Shown piece after piece: positions 1 through 6,585 of a DNA stretch of 6,588 bases; within the stretch, counting starts at the first letter, position 1; each line of letters starts with the position of its first letter. The stretch is from an uncultured Sutterella sp. (GTDB lineage: Bacteria; Pseudomonadota; Gammaproteobacteria; Burkholderiales; Burkholderiaceae_F). A program made the position numbers and the translations under genes. The notes beneath the pieces are model-generated. The model was not told the DNA's origin, ran no database searches, and saw only the letters and a list, made by a program, of their open reading frames with translations. The stretch spans positions 1-6,588 of the forward strand of contig USAL01000103.1 in the NCBI GenBank assembly GCA_900552545.1, written 5' to 3'.

Positions 1-749
1 CGACGCTGACGCTCGTCAAGCTGGGAAAGCTCAAGCAGTTCGGCACTCGTGCCGATTACCATCAGCGGCGTACGAAGTTCGTGCGAAACATCGGCCGTAA
101 AAGCCTTTTCACGCTCCAGAGCATCCGACAGGCGTTTCAGCGCGCTGTCGCAGATGCGTGCGAGCATTCCGATTTCGTCGCTCGTCATGAATTTCTCGGC
201 GATGGGACGATACCCCTGTGAAGAAGCCGACCGACGCACCTCATGCGCAAGTCTCTCCACGGGATTGAGAATCACGCGCCGTGCAAACCACAATCCTAGG
301 ATTCCGCTCAGGATCAGAAGAAGTATGCCGGTACCCCCCATCTGCAGCCAGATCAGCTTTTCCTGCTCCTCGAATGCCTCTTGGTCGCGCACGTAAAGAA
401 GCACGCCGTCACGAAACCATCCTCGAAAGGTGTAGACCGCCGGTTTGTCGATCACCTCGCTGTAGCCCTCGCCGAGGTGCTTGAACCGTTCGGGCACATC
501 GGGAAGCTCGGGCGCATCACCGTAGAGCATCTCCCCGGGATCAAGCACCGGTCGACGCTTGAGCGCAAGATCTTCGGAAAAATGCGCGAAATCATCGGCC
601 ATGGATTCCGAAACCAGGTAGGATTCCACAAAATGCACGCTTCTCCAAAGGGCAAAGGAATATCCTGCCGACAGAAACGCCACGAGAACCACGAGACTTA
701 CCATCACGCGCGTCGAAAGCGACTTCGTGCGAACTCTTTCGGTCAACAT
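1..749 (-). CDS. Sensor histidine kinase of a two-component system (C-terminal part missing at window edge)
   Basis: This is an inner-membrane sensor kinase that would autophosphorylate on His and pass the phosphate to the response regulator encoded just upstream. I translated 249 residues from an ATG at 747-749; an in-frame TAG at 765-767 rules out earlier starts. Visible in order: TM1 (about residues 15-35), a periplasmic sensor of about 100 residues rich in acidic residues, TM2 (about 137-155), a HAMP linker (about 155-213, with an NPVERL segment and DEIG), then a HisKA dimerisation helix with the H-box FTADVSHELRTPL, phospho-accepting H223. The ATP-binding domain lies beyond base 1. The ATG is 67 bp after the restored end of the regulator frame (817), or 151 bp after its premature stop. 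The ribosome site is weak (GGA about 13 nt upstream), so translation may depend on coupling with the regulator. The signal sensed is unknown; beside an EptA gene, a PmrB/BasS-like role in sensing envelope stress is plausible but inferred. Confidence 0.93.
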   Translation of the reverse strand, partial: MLTERVRTKSLSTRVMVSLVVLVAFLSAGYSFALWRSVHFVESYLVSESMADDFAHFSEDLALKRRPVLDPGEMLYGDAPELPDVPERFKHLGEGYSEVIDKPAVYTFRGWFRDGVLLYVRDQEAFEEQEKLIWLQMGGTGILLLILSGILGLWFARRVILNPVERLAHEVRRSASSQGYRPIAEKFMTSDEIGMLARICDSALKRLSDALEREKAFTADVSHELRTPLMVIGTSAELLELSQLDERQR

Positions 750-816
750 CTGCTTGGTGATTTCCTACAACTTGTGCACCAGACCAATCCGAAGCCGAAC
801 TGCCGGGCATCCGAAG

Positions 817-900
817 CTAACCCTTGCGAGGATTCTTGCCGCCGGCACTGATGCTCCAGCCCAGTCTCGGATGCGTCCTGATGAGCTCGGTTCCAAAGGG
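817..900 (-). pseudogene. Detached C-terminal wing of the response regulator, beyond the premature stop
   Basis: Reading on past the TAA at 901-903 without changing frame gives PFGTELIRTHPRLGWSIS and then a short basic tail, ending at TAG (817-819). This matches the closing beta-hairpin of an OmpR-type winged helix, whose usual form is like PF...LIHTVRGVGYRL. Family members often have Lys at the stop position (…AIDKPF…), so a single AAA-to-TAA change explains the break. No ATG or ribosome site here would let it be made separately. It is listed apart because standard gene calling would leave these 84 bases as intergenic. Confidence 0.8.
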
Positions 901-1515
901 TTAGTCGATCGCCTGCCGCAGCAAGTACAGATTCGAGCGCAGGCTGTCGGAGGCCGGCGCCGCACTGCCCGACCAGACGACGGTCTCCAGCCGCTCGCGG
1001 CTGACCACGTTGGGAGAGGCAAGCATCAGAGCCTTGAGAATCTTCAAGCATGTGGGATTCAACTCGATCGTCTGTCCCGCACACGTTACACGCATCGTCT
1101 CGCAGTTCATCTCAAGCGCACCCACACGCACGACGGCTTGTTCGGCACCATAAGCGCGCCGCAGCAGCGCCTCGATTCGGGCTGCAAGCTCCCTGAGGGA
1201 AAAAGGCTTGACCAGATAGTCGTCTGCTCCGGCTGCAAGTCCTTCGACCCGATCGTCAACGGTATCGCGCGCCGTGAGCATCAGTATCGGCAGCCTCTTG
1301 TTGCCGATGCGGATGCGCCGACACAAGCTCACACCGTCCATTCCCGGCAGCCCGATGTCGAGAACAAGCAGGTCAATCTGGCATTCCGAGAGCCGCTCCC
1401 AGGCCGTCGCCGAAGTCGTGCTGCTCTCCACGCTCCAGCCGCGCATCGACAGATAGTCCGACACATTGGCAAGGATGTCTGCATTGTCGTCGACAACAAG
1501 AATGCGAAAGGCCAT
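901..1515 (-). CDS. OmpR-family response regulator, truncated by an in-frame TAA
   Basis: This is a cytoplasmic transcription regulator, the partner of the kinase downstream. The receiver domain (residues 1-120) is complete: acidic pair D9/D10, phospho-acceptor D53 (VLDIGLPGMDG), T81 in LTARD and K103 in KPF. The OmpR-type winged-helix domain starts near residue 128 and shows ELNPTCLKIL, SRERLETVVW and the recognition-helix region SDSLRSNLYLLRQAID. There the frame stops with TAA at 901-903 after 204 residues, before the wing hairpin that this fold needs. The frame downstream (817-900) encodes that wing, so full length would be 232 residues, normal for the family. I chose the ATG at 1513-1515 over an in-frame ATG at 1576-1578 because MAFRILVVDD is the standard receiver start and AGGAGT lies 10 nt upstream. 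DNA binding is probably lost or impaired, although phosphotransfer could persist. The closest functional class by context is PmrA/BasR-like, which is inference. Confidence 0.9.
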   Translation of the reverse strand: MAFRILVVDDNADILANVSDYLSMRGWSVESSTTSATAWERLSECQIDLLVLDIGLPGMDGVSLCRRIRIGNKRLPILMLTARDTVDDRVEGLAAGADDYLVKPFSLRELAARIEALLRRAYGAEQAVVRVGALEMNCETMRVTCAGQTIELNPTCLKILKALMLASPNVVSRERLETVVWSGSAAPASDSLRSNLYLLRQAID

Positions 1516-1525
1516 GAGAGACACA

Positions 1526-1531
1526 ACTCCT
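1526..1531 (-). promoter_or_regulatory. Shine-Dalgarno site of the response regulator gene
   Basis: On the minus strand AGGAGT lies 10 nt before the ATG at 1513-1515. It supports that start over the longer in-frame ATG at 1576-1578, which would add 21 residues with no resemblance to a receiver domain. Confidence 0.65.
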
Positions 1532-1803
1532 GGAAAACTCCCCGGCTTGCAGGAAACCGCGGCGGTCTGGTCCGACACGCAAGAGCAAACAGGGTCGGAA
1601 ACGGTCGAAGTGAAATGTGCAAGAAATAAGAAGACGAAAAGAACACTGATCTTGCAGCGAATCCGTCGGACGACTCTTCAAGGTTCACCTCAACAAATTT
1701 TCACACTTTCGTCGGAGACGCCTTGCTCAGTCTAAGGGCGTATGAGGCGATCGTCCTGCTCTGAGGAGAAATTTTGCGCAGAGATTTGGTTCTCGTCAGA
1801 TGC

Positions 1804-1843
1804 TTTGACGCAATTTTGACGTCCGATTGACGGCTTTTTGACT
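1804..1843. promoter_or_regulatory. Four direct repeats (TTTGACG-like) at exact 11-bp period: candidate OmpR-family operator
   Basis: The copies are TTTGACG (1804-1810), TTTGACG (1815-1821), ATTGACG (1826-1832) and TTTGACT (1837-1843), each separated by 4 bp. All four share TTGAC. OmpR/PhoB-family regulators bind head-to-tail as dimers to half-sites 11 bp apart, as in the PmrA box, so four copies would fit two tandem dimers on one face of the helix. The array ends 120 bp before the PAP2-EptA ATG and 288 bp before the regulator ATG, and could act on either gene. TTGAC also matches a sigma70 -35 element, so the last copy could double as the -35, a common arrangement for activators of this class. 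The binding protein is inferred to be the adjacent regulator. Confidence 0.68.
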
Positions 1844-1949
1844 CAGGGAAAGTGAAATCGGAGCACAAAAATCCGTGGCTCCGCCGCCGGGGACCGAACA
1901 CGCTTTCTTGCGGCCGCACGCCGGCGGGCGCCGAACATGAATTCACATC

Positions 1950-1953
1950 AGGA
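1950..1953 (+). promoter_or_regulatory. Weak ribosome binding site of the PAP2-EptA gene
   Basis: AGGA lies 10 nt before the ATG at 1964. The match is short, but no better start is seen in this frame, and the first membrane helix begins about 30 residues later, as expected. Confidence 0.4.
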
Positions 1954-1963
1954 TCCTTGAACG

Positions 1964-4477
1964 ATGTCCGATTTCTCTGTTCTCAAGCATTCCACGACTA
2001 CCAGCGGATCTCCGGGCCTGCCGCCGGCAGCAGGTTCATCCGGCGAACATGCCGTCGATTTCTCCATTCTCCTTTGGATTCTTCTGCCCGCATGGCTCCT
2101 TACCTGGTTCATCATCAACCCGCCTCACGGCGTTGACGTCGACATCGCGCGTCTCATCGCCTCGGCAGGCCTGGCCGAAGCTATCGACTCGAGGCTTGGC
2201 GCGGGCAGCCGCCCCCTTCTTCACGTCGTGAGCAAATGGACCTCCATCGGCCTTTCTTCAGCTGCGCTGGCGGCGCTCATTGTCACCATGATCCGCTCTC
2301 GGAGGAATCCCGAATTTGCCGACCGCGCAAAAGATGCCGTCAAGCGGCTGACCTATTTTCTCATCGCCGTTGCCGTCTGCGTGGCAGTGGTGGCATTCCT
2401 CAAGCAGACCACCGGCGTTGCCTGCCCGCGCAACACCATCCCCTTCGGCGGCACCGAACCCATCACTTCGCCCGTCTTCGGCTTTGCCCTGCGGCCCGGG
2501 CAGTGCTGGCCAGGCGGCGCCGCCGGGAGCGGTTTCTGCCTTTTTGCGCTCTTCTTCGCACTGCGCGGCCCCTGGCCTCGCCTTGCACGCGCCGCACTCG
2601 TTCTGGCTCTCGCACTAGGCTCGATTTCAGGCTTTGAACGCATGACTTCAGGCCTGCACTTCATCTCGCACAACATCGTCTCGCTTCTTATCGACTGGCT
2701 CGTTTGCGCCGTGCTCTACATAGCTTTTTTTGCAAGGGGAGCGTGGCTCGCAAAACTGCGCGAAGAACTCACAATAGGAGCAAAGCCTGGATCCGCCATC
2801 GCCTTCATGACATTCTGGTGGGTCGCAGTCTTCAACGGCCCCACACTCTGGCACGCCGCTTCAATCAACGGCGAAGCGTTCACACAGACAGGCAGTGCAC
2901 GACTCTTTTTTGCCTGCACCGCACTCTTTGCCGCCGGCTCCGCCGCCATCCTCACTCTTGTGAGCCTGCTGCCGCGAAAGCCTGCCAAGACCGTGATGCT
3001 CGTGCTGCATGCCGCCGGCGCCGTAAGTTTTGCCGCCGCCGTGCTTTACGGTGCTTTGATGACGCCGGACATGATACGCAACGCCCTGGCCACTGACGGT
3101 CATGAATCGGCAGGCTATCTTGGTGCCCGCACCCTCTTTGTGTTCTTCTGGAGCTTCCTTCCTCCGGCGGCGGTCACGATTCTCATGACCGGCGCGGACA
3201 AAAAAACCGCATTGCTCGCCCGGACTTTGAAAGAAAGACTTCTGCTTGGCTTGGGAGCCGGCCTGAAAGCCCGGCTTCGTCCGGCGCTGGCGTGCGTCGT
3301 CCTCCTGGTCGCAGTCGGCATCGTCCTGTTGGCAAACTTTCAGGTCTTTGCCGGCGCCATCCGCTCGGATCGGTCTCTGCGCTACCAACTCGTGCCCGTG
3401 AGCCTCGTTTCGTCACTGGTAAACACAGTGACACGCGACTCAAGTCCCGACAGGGCGCGCGTACGACTCGTCATGGATCCCGCCCCGCAACTGGCATATT
3501 CCTACGACAAACCGACGCTCTTCGTGGTGGTCGTCGGCGAAACAACCCGCTCACAAAACTGGGGACTTGCCGGCTATGCCCGAAACACCGCCCGTGCCGT
3601 CGAAGGACATGACGTAATCTCCTTTCCCCTGGTCACGGCCTGCGGAACCTCGACCGATGTGTCGCTGCCGTGCATGATGAGCCGCATCGGCCGCAGTGAC
3701 TACGACCGCAAGCGCATCCTGCGCGAGGAAGCGCTTCCCGACGTGCTGCAAAGAGCCGGTTACGAAGTCGAATGGATTGACAATCAATCCGGCTGCAAAG
3801 GCGTCTGTAACGGCGTTCCCAACAGGGCCACCGACGCTTCGCTCGATCCTGCATTGTGTCCCGGCGGACACTGCTACGACGGAATTCTGGTCAGAGAACT
3901 CGAACGCAAGATCAAGTCCATTGCCGAAAGCGGCTCCAGAAAGCCCGTCGTACTCTTCCTGCACATGATCGGCGAACACGGCCCGGCCTACACCGACCGC
4001 TCGCCCTCCGGCATCAAGATCTACGGTCCGGAATGCCTTGCCCCGGATCTTTCGAGCTGCTCACGCGAGGAAATCGTCAATGCCTATGACAACGGCGTGC
4101 AGTACACGGGAGAAGTGCTCAAAGACATGATCGACCTTCTCGCTGAACGCAGCGACATCAATTCCGGTCTCGTCTTCGTATCCGATCACGGTGAAAGCCT
4201 CGGCGAAAAAGGGCTCTATCTGCACGGATCGCCATACTTCCTCGGCATCTCCGAGCAGATCGACGTGCCGATGTTCATGTGGTTCTCAAAGGGTTTTGCC
4301 GATGTTGACGGAGCAAAGGTCGCGGCACTCAGATCGCGGTCCGAGAAGCTTGCCGATGCCCGCGGAGGACGTCCGACGCATGAGAATCTTTATCACACCG
4401 TGCTGAGTCTGCTCGGCGTAAAGAGCTCGACCTACCGCTCCGACTATGACCTCACGGTGAACAACCCGCCGGCGTGA
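1964..4477 (+). CDS. PAP2-domain/EptA-type phosphoethanolamine transferase fusion (lipid A modification)
   Basis: This 837-residue inner-membrane enzyme probably moves phosphoethanolamine from phosphatidylethanolamine to lipid A phosphates on the periplasmic side, lowering negative charge and favouring polymyxin and cationic peptide resistance. Residues 1-265 are a PAP2-like domain with about six membrane helices: motif 1 around K147 (KQTTGVACP), motif 2 as CWPGGAAGSGF with A186 where the catalytic His belongs, and motif 3 as R226-x5-H232-x3-H236. Residues about 275-837 are a complete EptA/MCR-type protein: five membrane helices (about 275-295, 312-335, 343-365, 388-410, 438-460), then the sulfatase-fold domain with E526 (VGETTR), nucleophile T564 (ACGTSTDVSLPCM), H672 (GEHGP), D741-H742 (VSDHGES) and H754 (LYLHG). 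Likely disulfides are C560-C570, C611-C615, C632-C637 and C691-C699, by analogy with MCR-1. Usual EptA length is about 550, so the N-terminal third is extra. It lies divergent to a two-component system, which probably regulates it. The transferase assignment is firm; the role of the PAP2 half is uncertain. Confidence 0.92.
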   Translation: MSDFSVLKHSTTTSGSPGLPPAAGSSGEHAVDFSILLWILLPAWLLTWFIINPPHGVDVDIARLIASAGLAEAIDSRLGAGSRPLLHVVSKWTSIGLSSAALAALIVTMIRSRRNPEFADRAKDAVKRLTYFLIAVAVCVAVVAFLKQTTGVACPRNTIPFGGTEPITSPVFGFALRPGQCWPGGAAGSGFCLFALFFALRGPWPRLARAALVLALALGSISGFERMTSGLHFISHNIVSLLIDWLVCAVLYIAFFARGAWLAKLREELTIGAKPGSAIAFMTFWWVAVFNGPTLWHAASINGEAFTQTGSARLFFACTALFAAGSAAILTLVSLLPRKPAKTVMLVLHAAGAVSFAAAVLYGALMTPDMIRNALATDGHESAGYLGARTLFVFFWSFLPPAAVTILMTGADKKTALLARTLKERLLLGLGAGLKARLRPALACVVLLVAVGIVLLANFQVFAGAIRSDRSLRYQLVPVSLVSSLVNTVTRDSSPDRARVRLVMDPAPQLAYSYDKPTLFVVVVGETTRSQNWGLAGYARNTARAVEGHDVISFPLVTACGTSTDVSLPCMMSRIGRSDYDRKRILREEALPDVLQRAGYEVEWIDNQSGCKGVCNGVPNRATDASLDPALCPGGHCYDGILVRELERKIKSIAESGSRKPVVLFLHMIGEHGPAYTDRSPSGIKIYGPECLAPDLSSCSREEIVNAYDNGVQYTGEVLKDMIDLLAERSDINSGLVFVSDHGESLGEKGLYLHGSPYFLGISEQIDVPMFMWFSKGFADVDGAKVAALRSRSEKLADARGGRPTHENLYHTVLSLLGVKSSTYRSDYDLTVNNPPA

Positions 4478-4533
4478 GGTCTTCTGCAAGCTCGTTCCCT
4501 TCCGAGATGATCATCTTTCGATAGCAACGATTA

Positions 4534-4570
4534 GGGGCGCAGTTCCAATCAGAAACTGCGCCCCGTTTTC
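4534..4570 (+). terminator. Intrinsic terminator after the PAP2-EptA gene
   Basis: There is a perfect 11-bp stem, GGGGCGCAGTT (4534-4544) with AACTGCGCCCC (4554-4564), a 9-nt loop, and then GTTTTC. It sits 56 bp after the TGA. The T run is on the plus strand; on the minus strand the stem is followed only by TAATCG, so it would be a weaker terminator for the convergent flavoprotein gene, which ends 35 bp away. Confidence 0.9.
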
Positions 4571-4598
4571 ATTGCCGTCGTCAGAATGCAGAATTTTG

Positions 4599-6260
4599 CT
4601 AAGCCGTCATCGTTTTGCCGCAGACGATGCCAAATACCAGCGCGTCCGTCAGCATTGCACCTCCGCGGTTCAAGCCGCAGGCAATCTCACCGGCCGCATA
4701 CAAACCCTCAATCGGCCTGCCGTTCCAGTCAAGCACCCGACGATCGGCGTCCGTTGTCAAACCTCCCTTCGTGTTGGAACCTCCAGCAAATAGGGGGATG
4801 GCATAAAACGGCCCCTTCCGAATCGGACGCAACGAACTTCTTGCTCGTCCAAAACGAGCATCCACACCTGCTGTGCAAGCGGCATTGAATTCCTTCACCG
4901 TGTTCTTGAGCACCTCAGGTTGCATTCTTGCCGCATTGCCTCCCGTCGCCGCTATCTTCTCGGCCAACTCCTCTATCGTTTCAGCCTTGAGCACCCAGCC
5001 TTTCTGAAGCGCGTCAGCATTGTTTTTAAACTCAACAAATCCGTAGCCAACGGTCGATCGAGTAACGTTGGCGAGCGGTCTCGTCCGGAAAACCCTGTCA
5101 TCCATCACAAGCCAGGACGGAAGGTTGTCGTATGTCAACGTCTTCAGGCTCTGCTCACAGGCCTTTTCGTAGAAGCAGTTGTTGGTAATACCTCCCATGA
5201 TGAGGTTTTCATTGACAAAGCGCTCACCCAGCGAATTGACGACGATGGTACTAGGGCTGCCTATGCCATTGGTCGTCACTCCGATGCGCATACCGCGTAC
5301 TTTCACTGGAGGCGCCCAAATCATGCGCGCAGCACAGGCTGATGCCTTGGTAAGCGATGCTCCGACATGAAGTCCCATGCGGATGCCATCCCCTTCATTA
5401 AAGGGAGTGCCATACAACGCCGAGCCTGCTATAGCCAGCCCCCCGAAAAAAGCCTTTCGCATCGCAGCTCCGTATTCGTACCCTCCGCAACAAAGCGCCA
5501 CACCCTTTGTTGCTCCGATGCGCACAGACTTCCCGGCCCTGTCGACAACAATACCAACGACACGCTTTTGGGCATCTGTTATGAGCTCTAGCGCCCGGGT
5601 TCCGTCGAGAATGGTTATCTTGTCCTGACGCAACGAAAGCCCGTTGAGCAACGCCCGATGCAGAGCCTCACCTTCGGTCGCCTCTGACTTCTGGCGCTTG
5701 TAGGTCGTTGTTTTATTGTCAATGACATCTTTGTACGATGCACGATAGACCGCATAGCTGCAGTCCTTGGCTCCGGGGAAGTTGACGTATTGGGCGCCAC
5801 CCCCGGTAATGAGCATCTTTAGATCCGGGTCCTGCGACTTAAGCCAGTCCACCAGTGTCGGAGTGATCTGCGTCCAATATTGAGCCATCTTTTCAGAAAT
5901 GGCATCTTCTTCCCCTACCGAAGGAAGATTATTGTAAGCAGCTGAAAAAAGTGCCAAAAAATAGTTTTTGAGCGCCTTCTGATCGCCATCTTTGTCAGGA
6001 CAATGAATGTAGCCGCCTGACATGCGTGTGTTCGAACGCAAGGTTTGCAGAGGCTGACGCTCAACGATTATCACTTCTGCACCATTGTCGGCCGCTGTAA
6101 TGGCAGCAGCGGCGCCAGCCGCCCCAAGCCCGACGACGACCACATCTGCGGAACAATCAAACCGCGAATTTCCAGTCGATACGGATGCCCGTGAATATGA
6201 AGCAGTCAATGCAGAGCCAACTGCTAATGTTCGGAGAAAAGTTCTGCGGGATGTAGTCAT
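4599..6260 (-). CDS. Tat-exported FAD-dependent oxidoreductase, fumarate reductase/flavocytochrome c family
   Basis: This is a 553-residue periplasmic flavoprotein that probably reduces an organic acceptor in anaerobic respiration. The N-terminus has a twin-arginine signal (SRRTFLR, residues 4-10) with a hydrophobic stretch and a likely cleavage after A25. An FAD-binding Rossmann motif follows (GLGAAG, 44-49; E67 for the ribose). The capping domain covers roughly 280-420, and the C-terminus closes the FAD site (GLYAAGEIACGL…GGAMLTDAL). R347 in GERFVNE matches the catalytic arginine of Shewanella flavocytochrome c3 (R402), and R532 matches R544. The substrate-binding His of fumarate reductases (HHTMGG) is replaced by SNTKGG (N496), so fumarate may not be the substrate. 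There is no CxxCH, so electrons must come from a separate partner not seen here. The start is secured by AGGAGG 7 nt upstream. It is monocistronic in view and convergent with the transferase gene. Family is confident; substrate unknown. Confidence 0.92.
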   Translation of the reverse strand: MTTSRRTFLRTLAVGSALTASYSRASVSTGNSRFDCSADVVVVGLGAAGAAAAITAADNGAEVIIVERQPLQTLRSNTRMSGGYIHCPDKDGDQKALKNYFLALFSAAYNNLPSVGEEDAISEKMAQYWTQITPTLVDWLKSQDPDLKMLITGGGAQYVNFPGAKDCSYAVYRASYKDVIDNKTTTYKRQKSEATEGEALHRALLNGLSLRQDKITILDGTRALELITDAQKRVVGIVVDRAGKSVRIGATKGVALCCGGYEYGAAMRKAFFGGLAIAGSALYGTPFNEGDGIRMGLHVGASLTKASACAARMIWAPPVKVRGMRIGVTTNGIGSPSTIVVNSLGERFVNENLIMGGITNNCFYEKACEQSLKTLTYDNLPSWLVMDDRVFRTRPLANVTRSTVGYGFVEFKNNADALQKGWVLKAETIEELAEKIAATGGNAARMQPEVLKNTVKEFNAACTAGVDARFGRARSSLRPIRKGPFYAIPLFAGGSNTKGGLTTDADRRVLDWNGRPIEGLYAAGEIACGLNRGGAMLTDALVFGIVCGKTMTA

Positions 6261-6267
6261 TTCGCTT

Positions 6268-6273
6268 CCTCCT
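6268..6273 (-). promoter_or_regulatory. Strong Shine-Dalgarno site of the flavoprotein gene
   Basis: Perfect AGGAGG on the minus strand, 7 nt before the ATG at 6258-6260. It fixes the start and suggests efficient translation. Confidence 0.85.
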
Positions 6274-6537
6274 CACAACAGAACCGAATCACTCTCAGGC
6301 AATGTTACTCCCAAAAATCGCAACATCGATTTCTCAAAAAACATCGTCCTTTTAGGATCCTTCCATAGGAACATTCAAGTTTGATCAATCAATCTAAAAG
6401 AATTCTCTCGGCATTACTCAAAAAAGTGCCTTATTGAAGTTGTCTACAGATATAAATCCATTGGACGGCAGCAACACGCAAGCTGAAAAATCACCGGCAC
6501 AGACACAAAACTGAACTAAGGTCATCGTTGCGGAATT

Positions 6538-6566
6538 TTGAATCTCAAAACGAATACGGCTATAAG
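6538..6566 (+). promoter_or_regulatory. Candidate sigma70 promoter for a gene starting beyond the right edge
   Basis: A -35 TTGAAT (6538-6543) and a -10 TATAAG (6561-6566, five of six consensus bases) are separated by exactly 17 bp. Transcription would start near 6573, only about 5 nt before the ribosome site at 6578, giving a very short leader. Confidence 0.6.
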
Positions 6567-6577
6567 CCATGTATCAA

Positions 6578-6585
6578 AAGGAGGT
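6578..6585 (+). promoter_or_regulatory. Shine-Dalgarno site of an off-window plus-strand gene
   Basis: AAGGAGGT is a near-perfect match to the anti-SD sequence, 3 bases from the window end. With the promoter just upstream, it predicts a start codon within about 5-10 bases outside the window. The gene would be divergent from the flavoprotein gene; its identity cannot be told. Confidence 0.7.

Larger units (their letters stand above)
1516..1963. other. Divergent intergenic region between the response regulator and PAP2-EptA genes
   Basis: These 448 bp separate two divergently transcribed genes and contain no convincing coding frame. The main structure is the four-copy 11-bp repeat at 1804-1843. 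I found no clear -10 box for either gene. Toward the transferase gene, the bases about 17 nt after the last TTGAC do not resemble TATAAT, which fits an activator-dependent promoter. The leader of the transferase gene is GC-rich (GCGGCCGC at 1910-1917 and a CGGC/GCCG inverted repeat near 1922-1933). The regulator would have an untranslated leader of up to about 290 nt if it starts near the repeats. Confidence 0.6.

Noticed and set aside
901..903. Programmed readthrough or recoding of the TAA in the regulator
   Set aside because: TAA is the most efficient bacterial stop, it is not a selenocysteine codon, and no recoding structure is evident nearby; a simple nonsense mutation or sequence error is more likely.
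1516..1578. Longer N-terminus of the response regulator from the ATG at 1576-1578
   Set aside because: The extra 21 residues precede the canonical receiver start MAFRILVVDD, and a good ribosome site sits just before the ATG at 1515.
1571..1598. Inverted repeat TCCGAC…GTCGGA in the regulator leader
   Set aside because: Only six pairs around a 16-base loop with no T run; too weak to call a terminator or riboswitch.
727..1629. A 300-codon open frame on the plus strand opposite the response regulator and kinase start
   Set aside because: It lies antisense to the well-supported receiver and winged-helix domains, has low-complexity Arg/His-rich composition and shows no domain. It is a GC-rich antisense shadow frame.
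6381..6392. FNR-like site TTGAT..ATCAA upstream of the flavoprotein gene
   Set aside because: The half-sites are separated by 2 bp instead of the 4 bp required by FNR/CRP-type dimers, and no clear promoter lies at the right distance.
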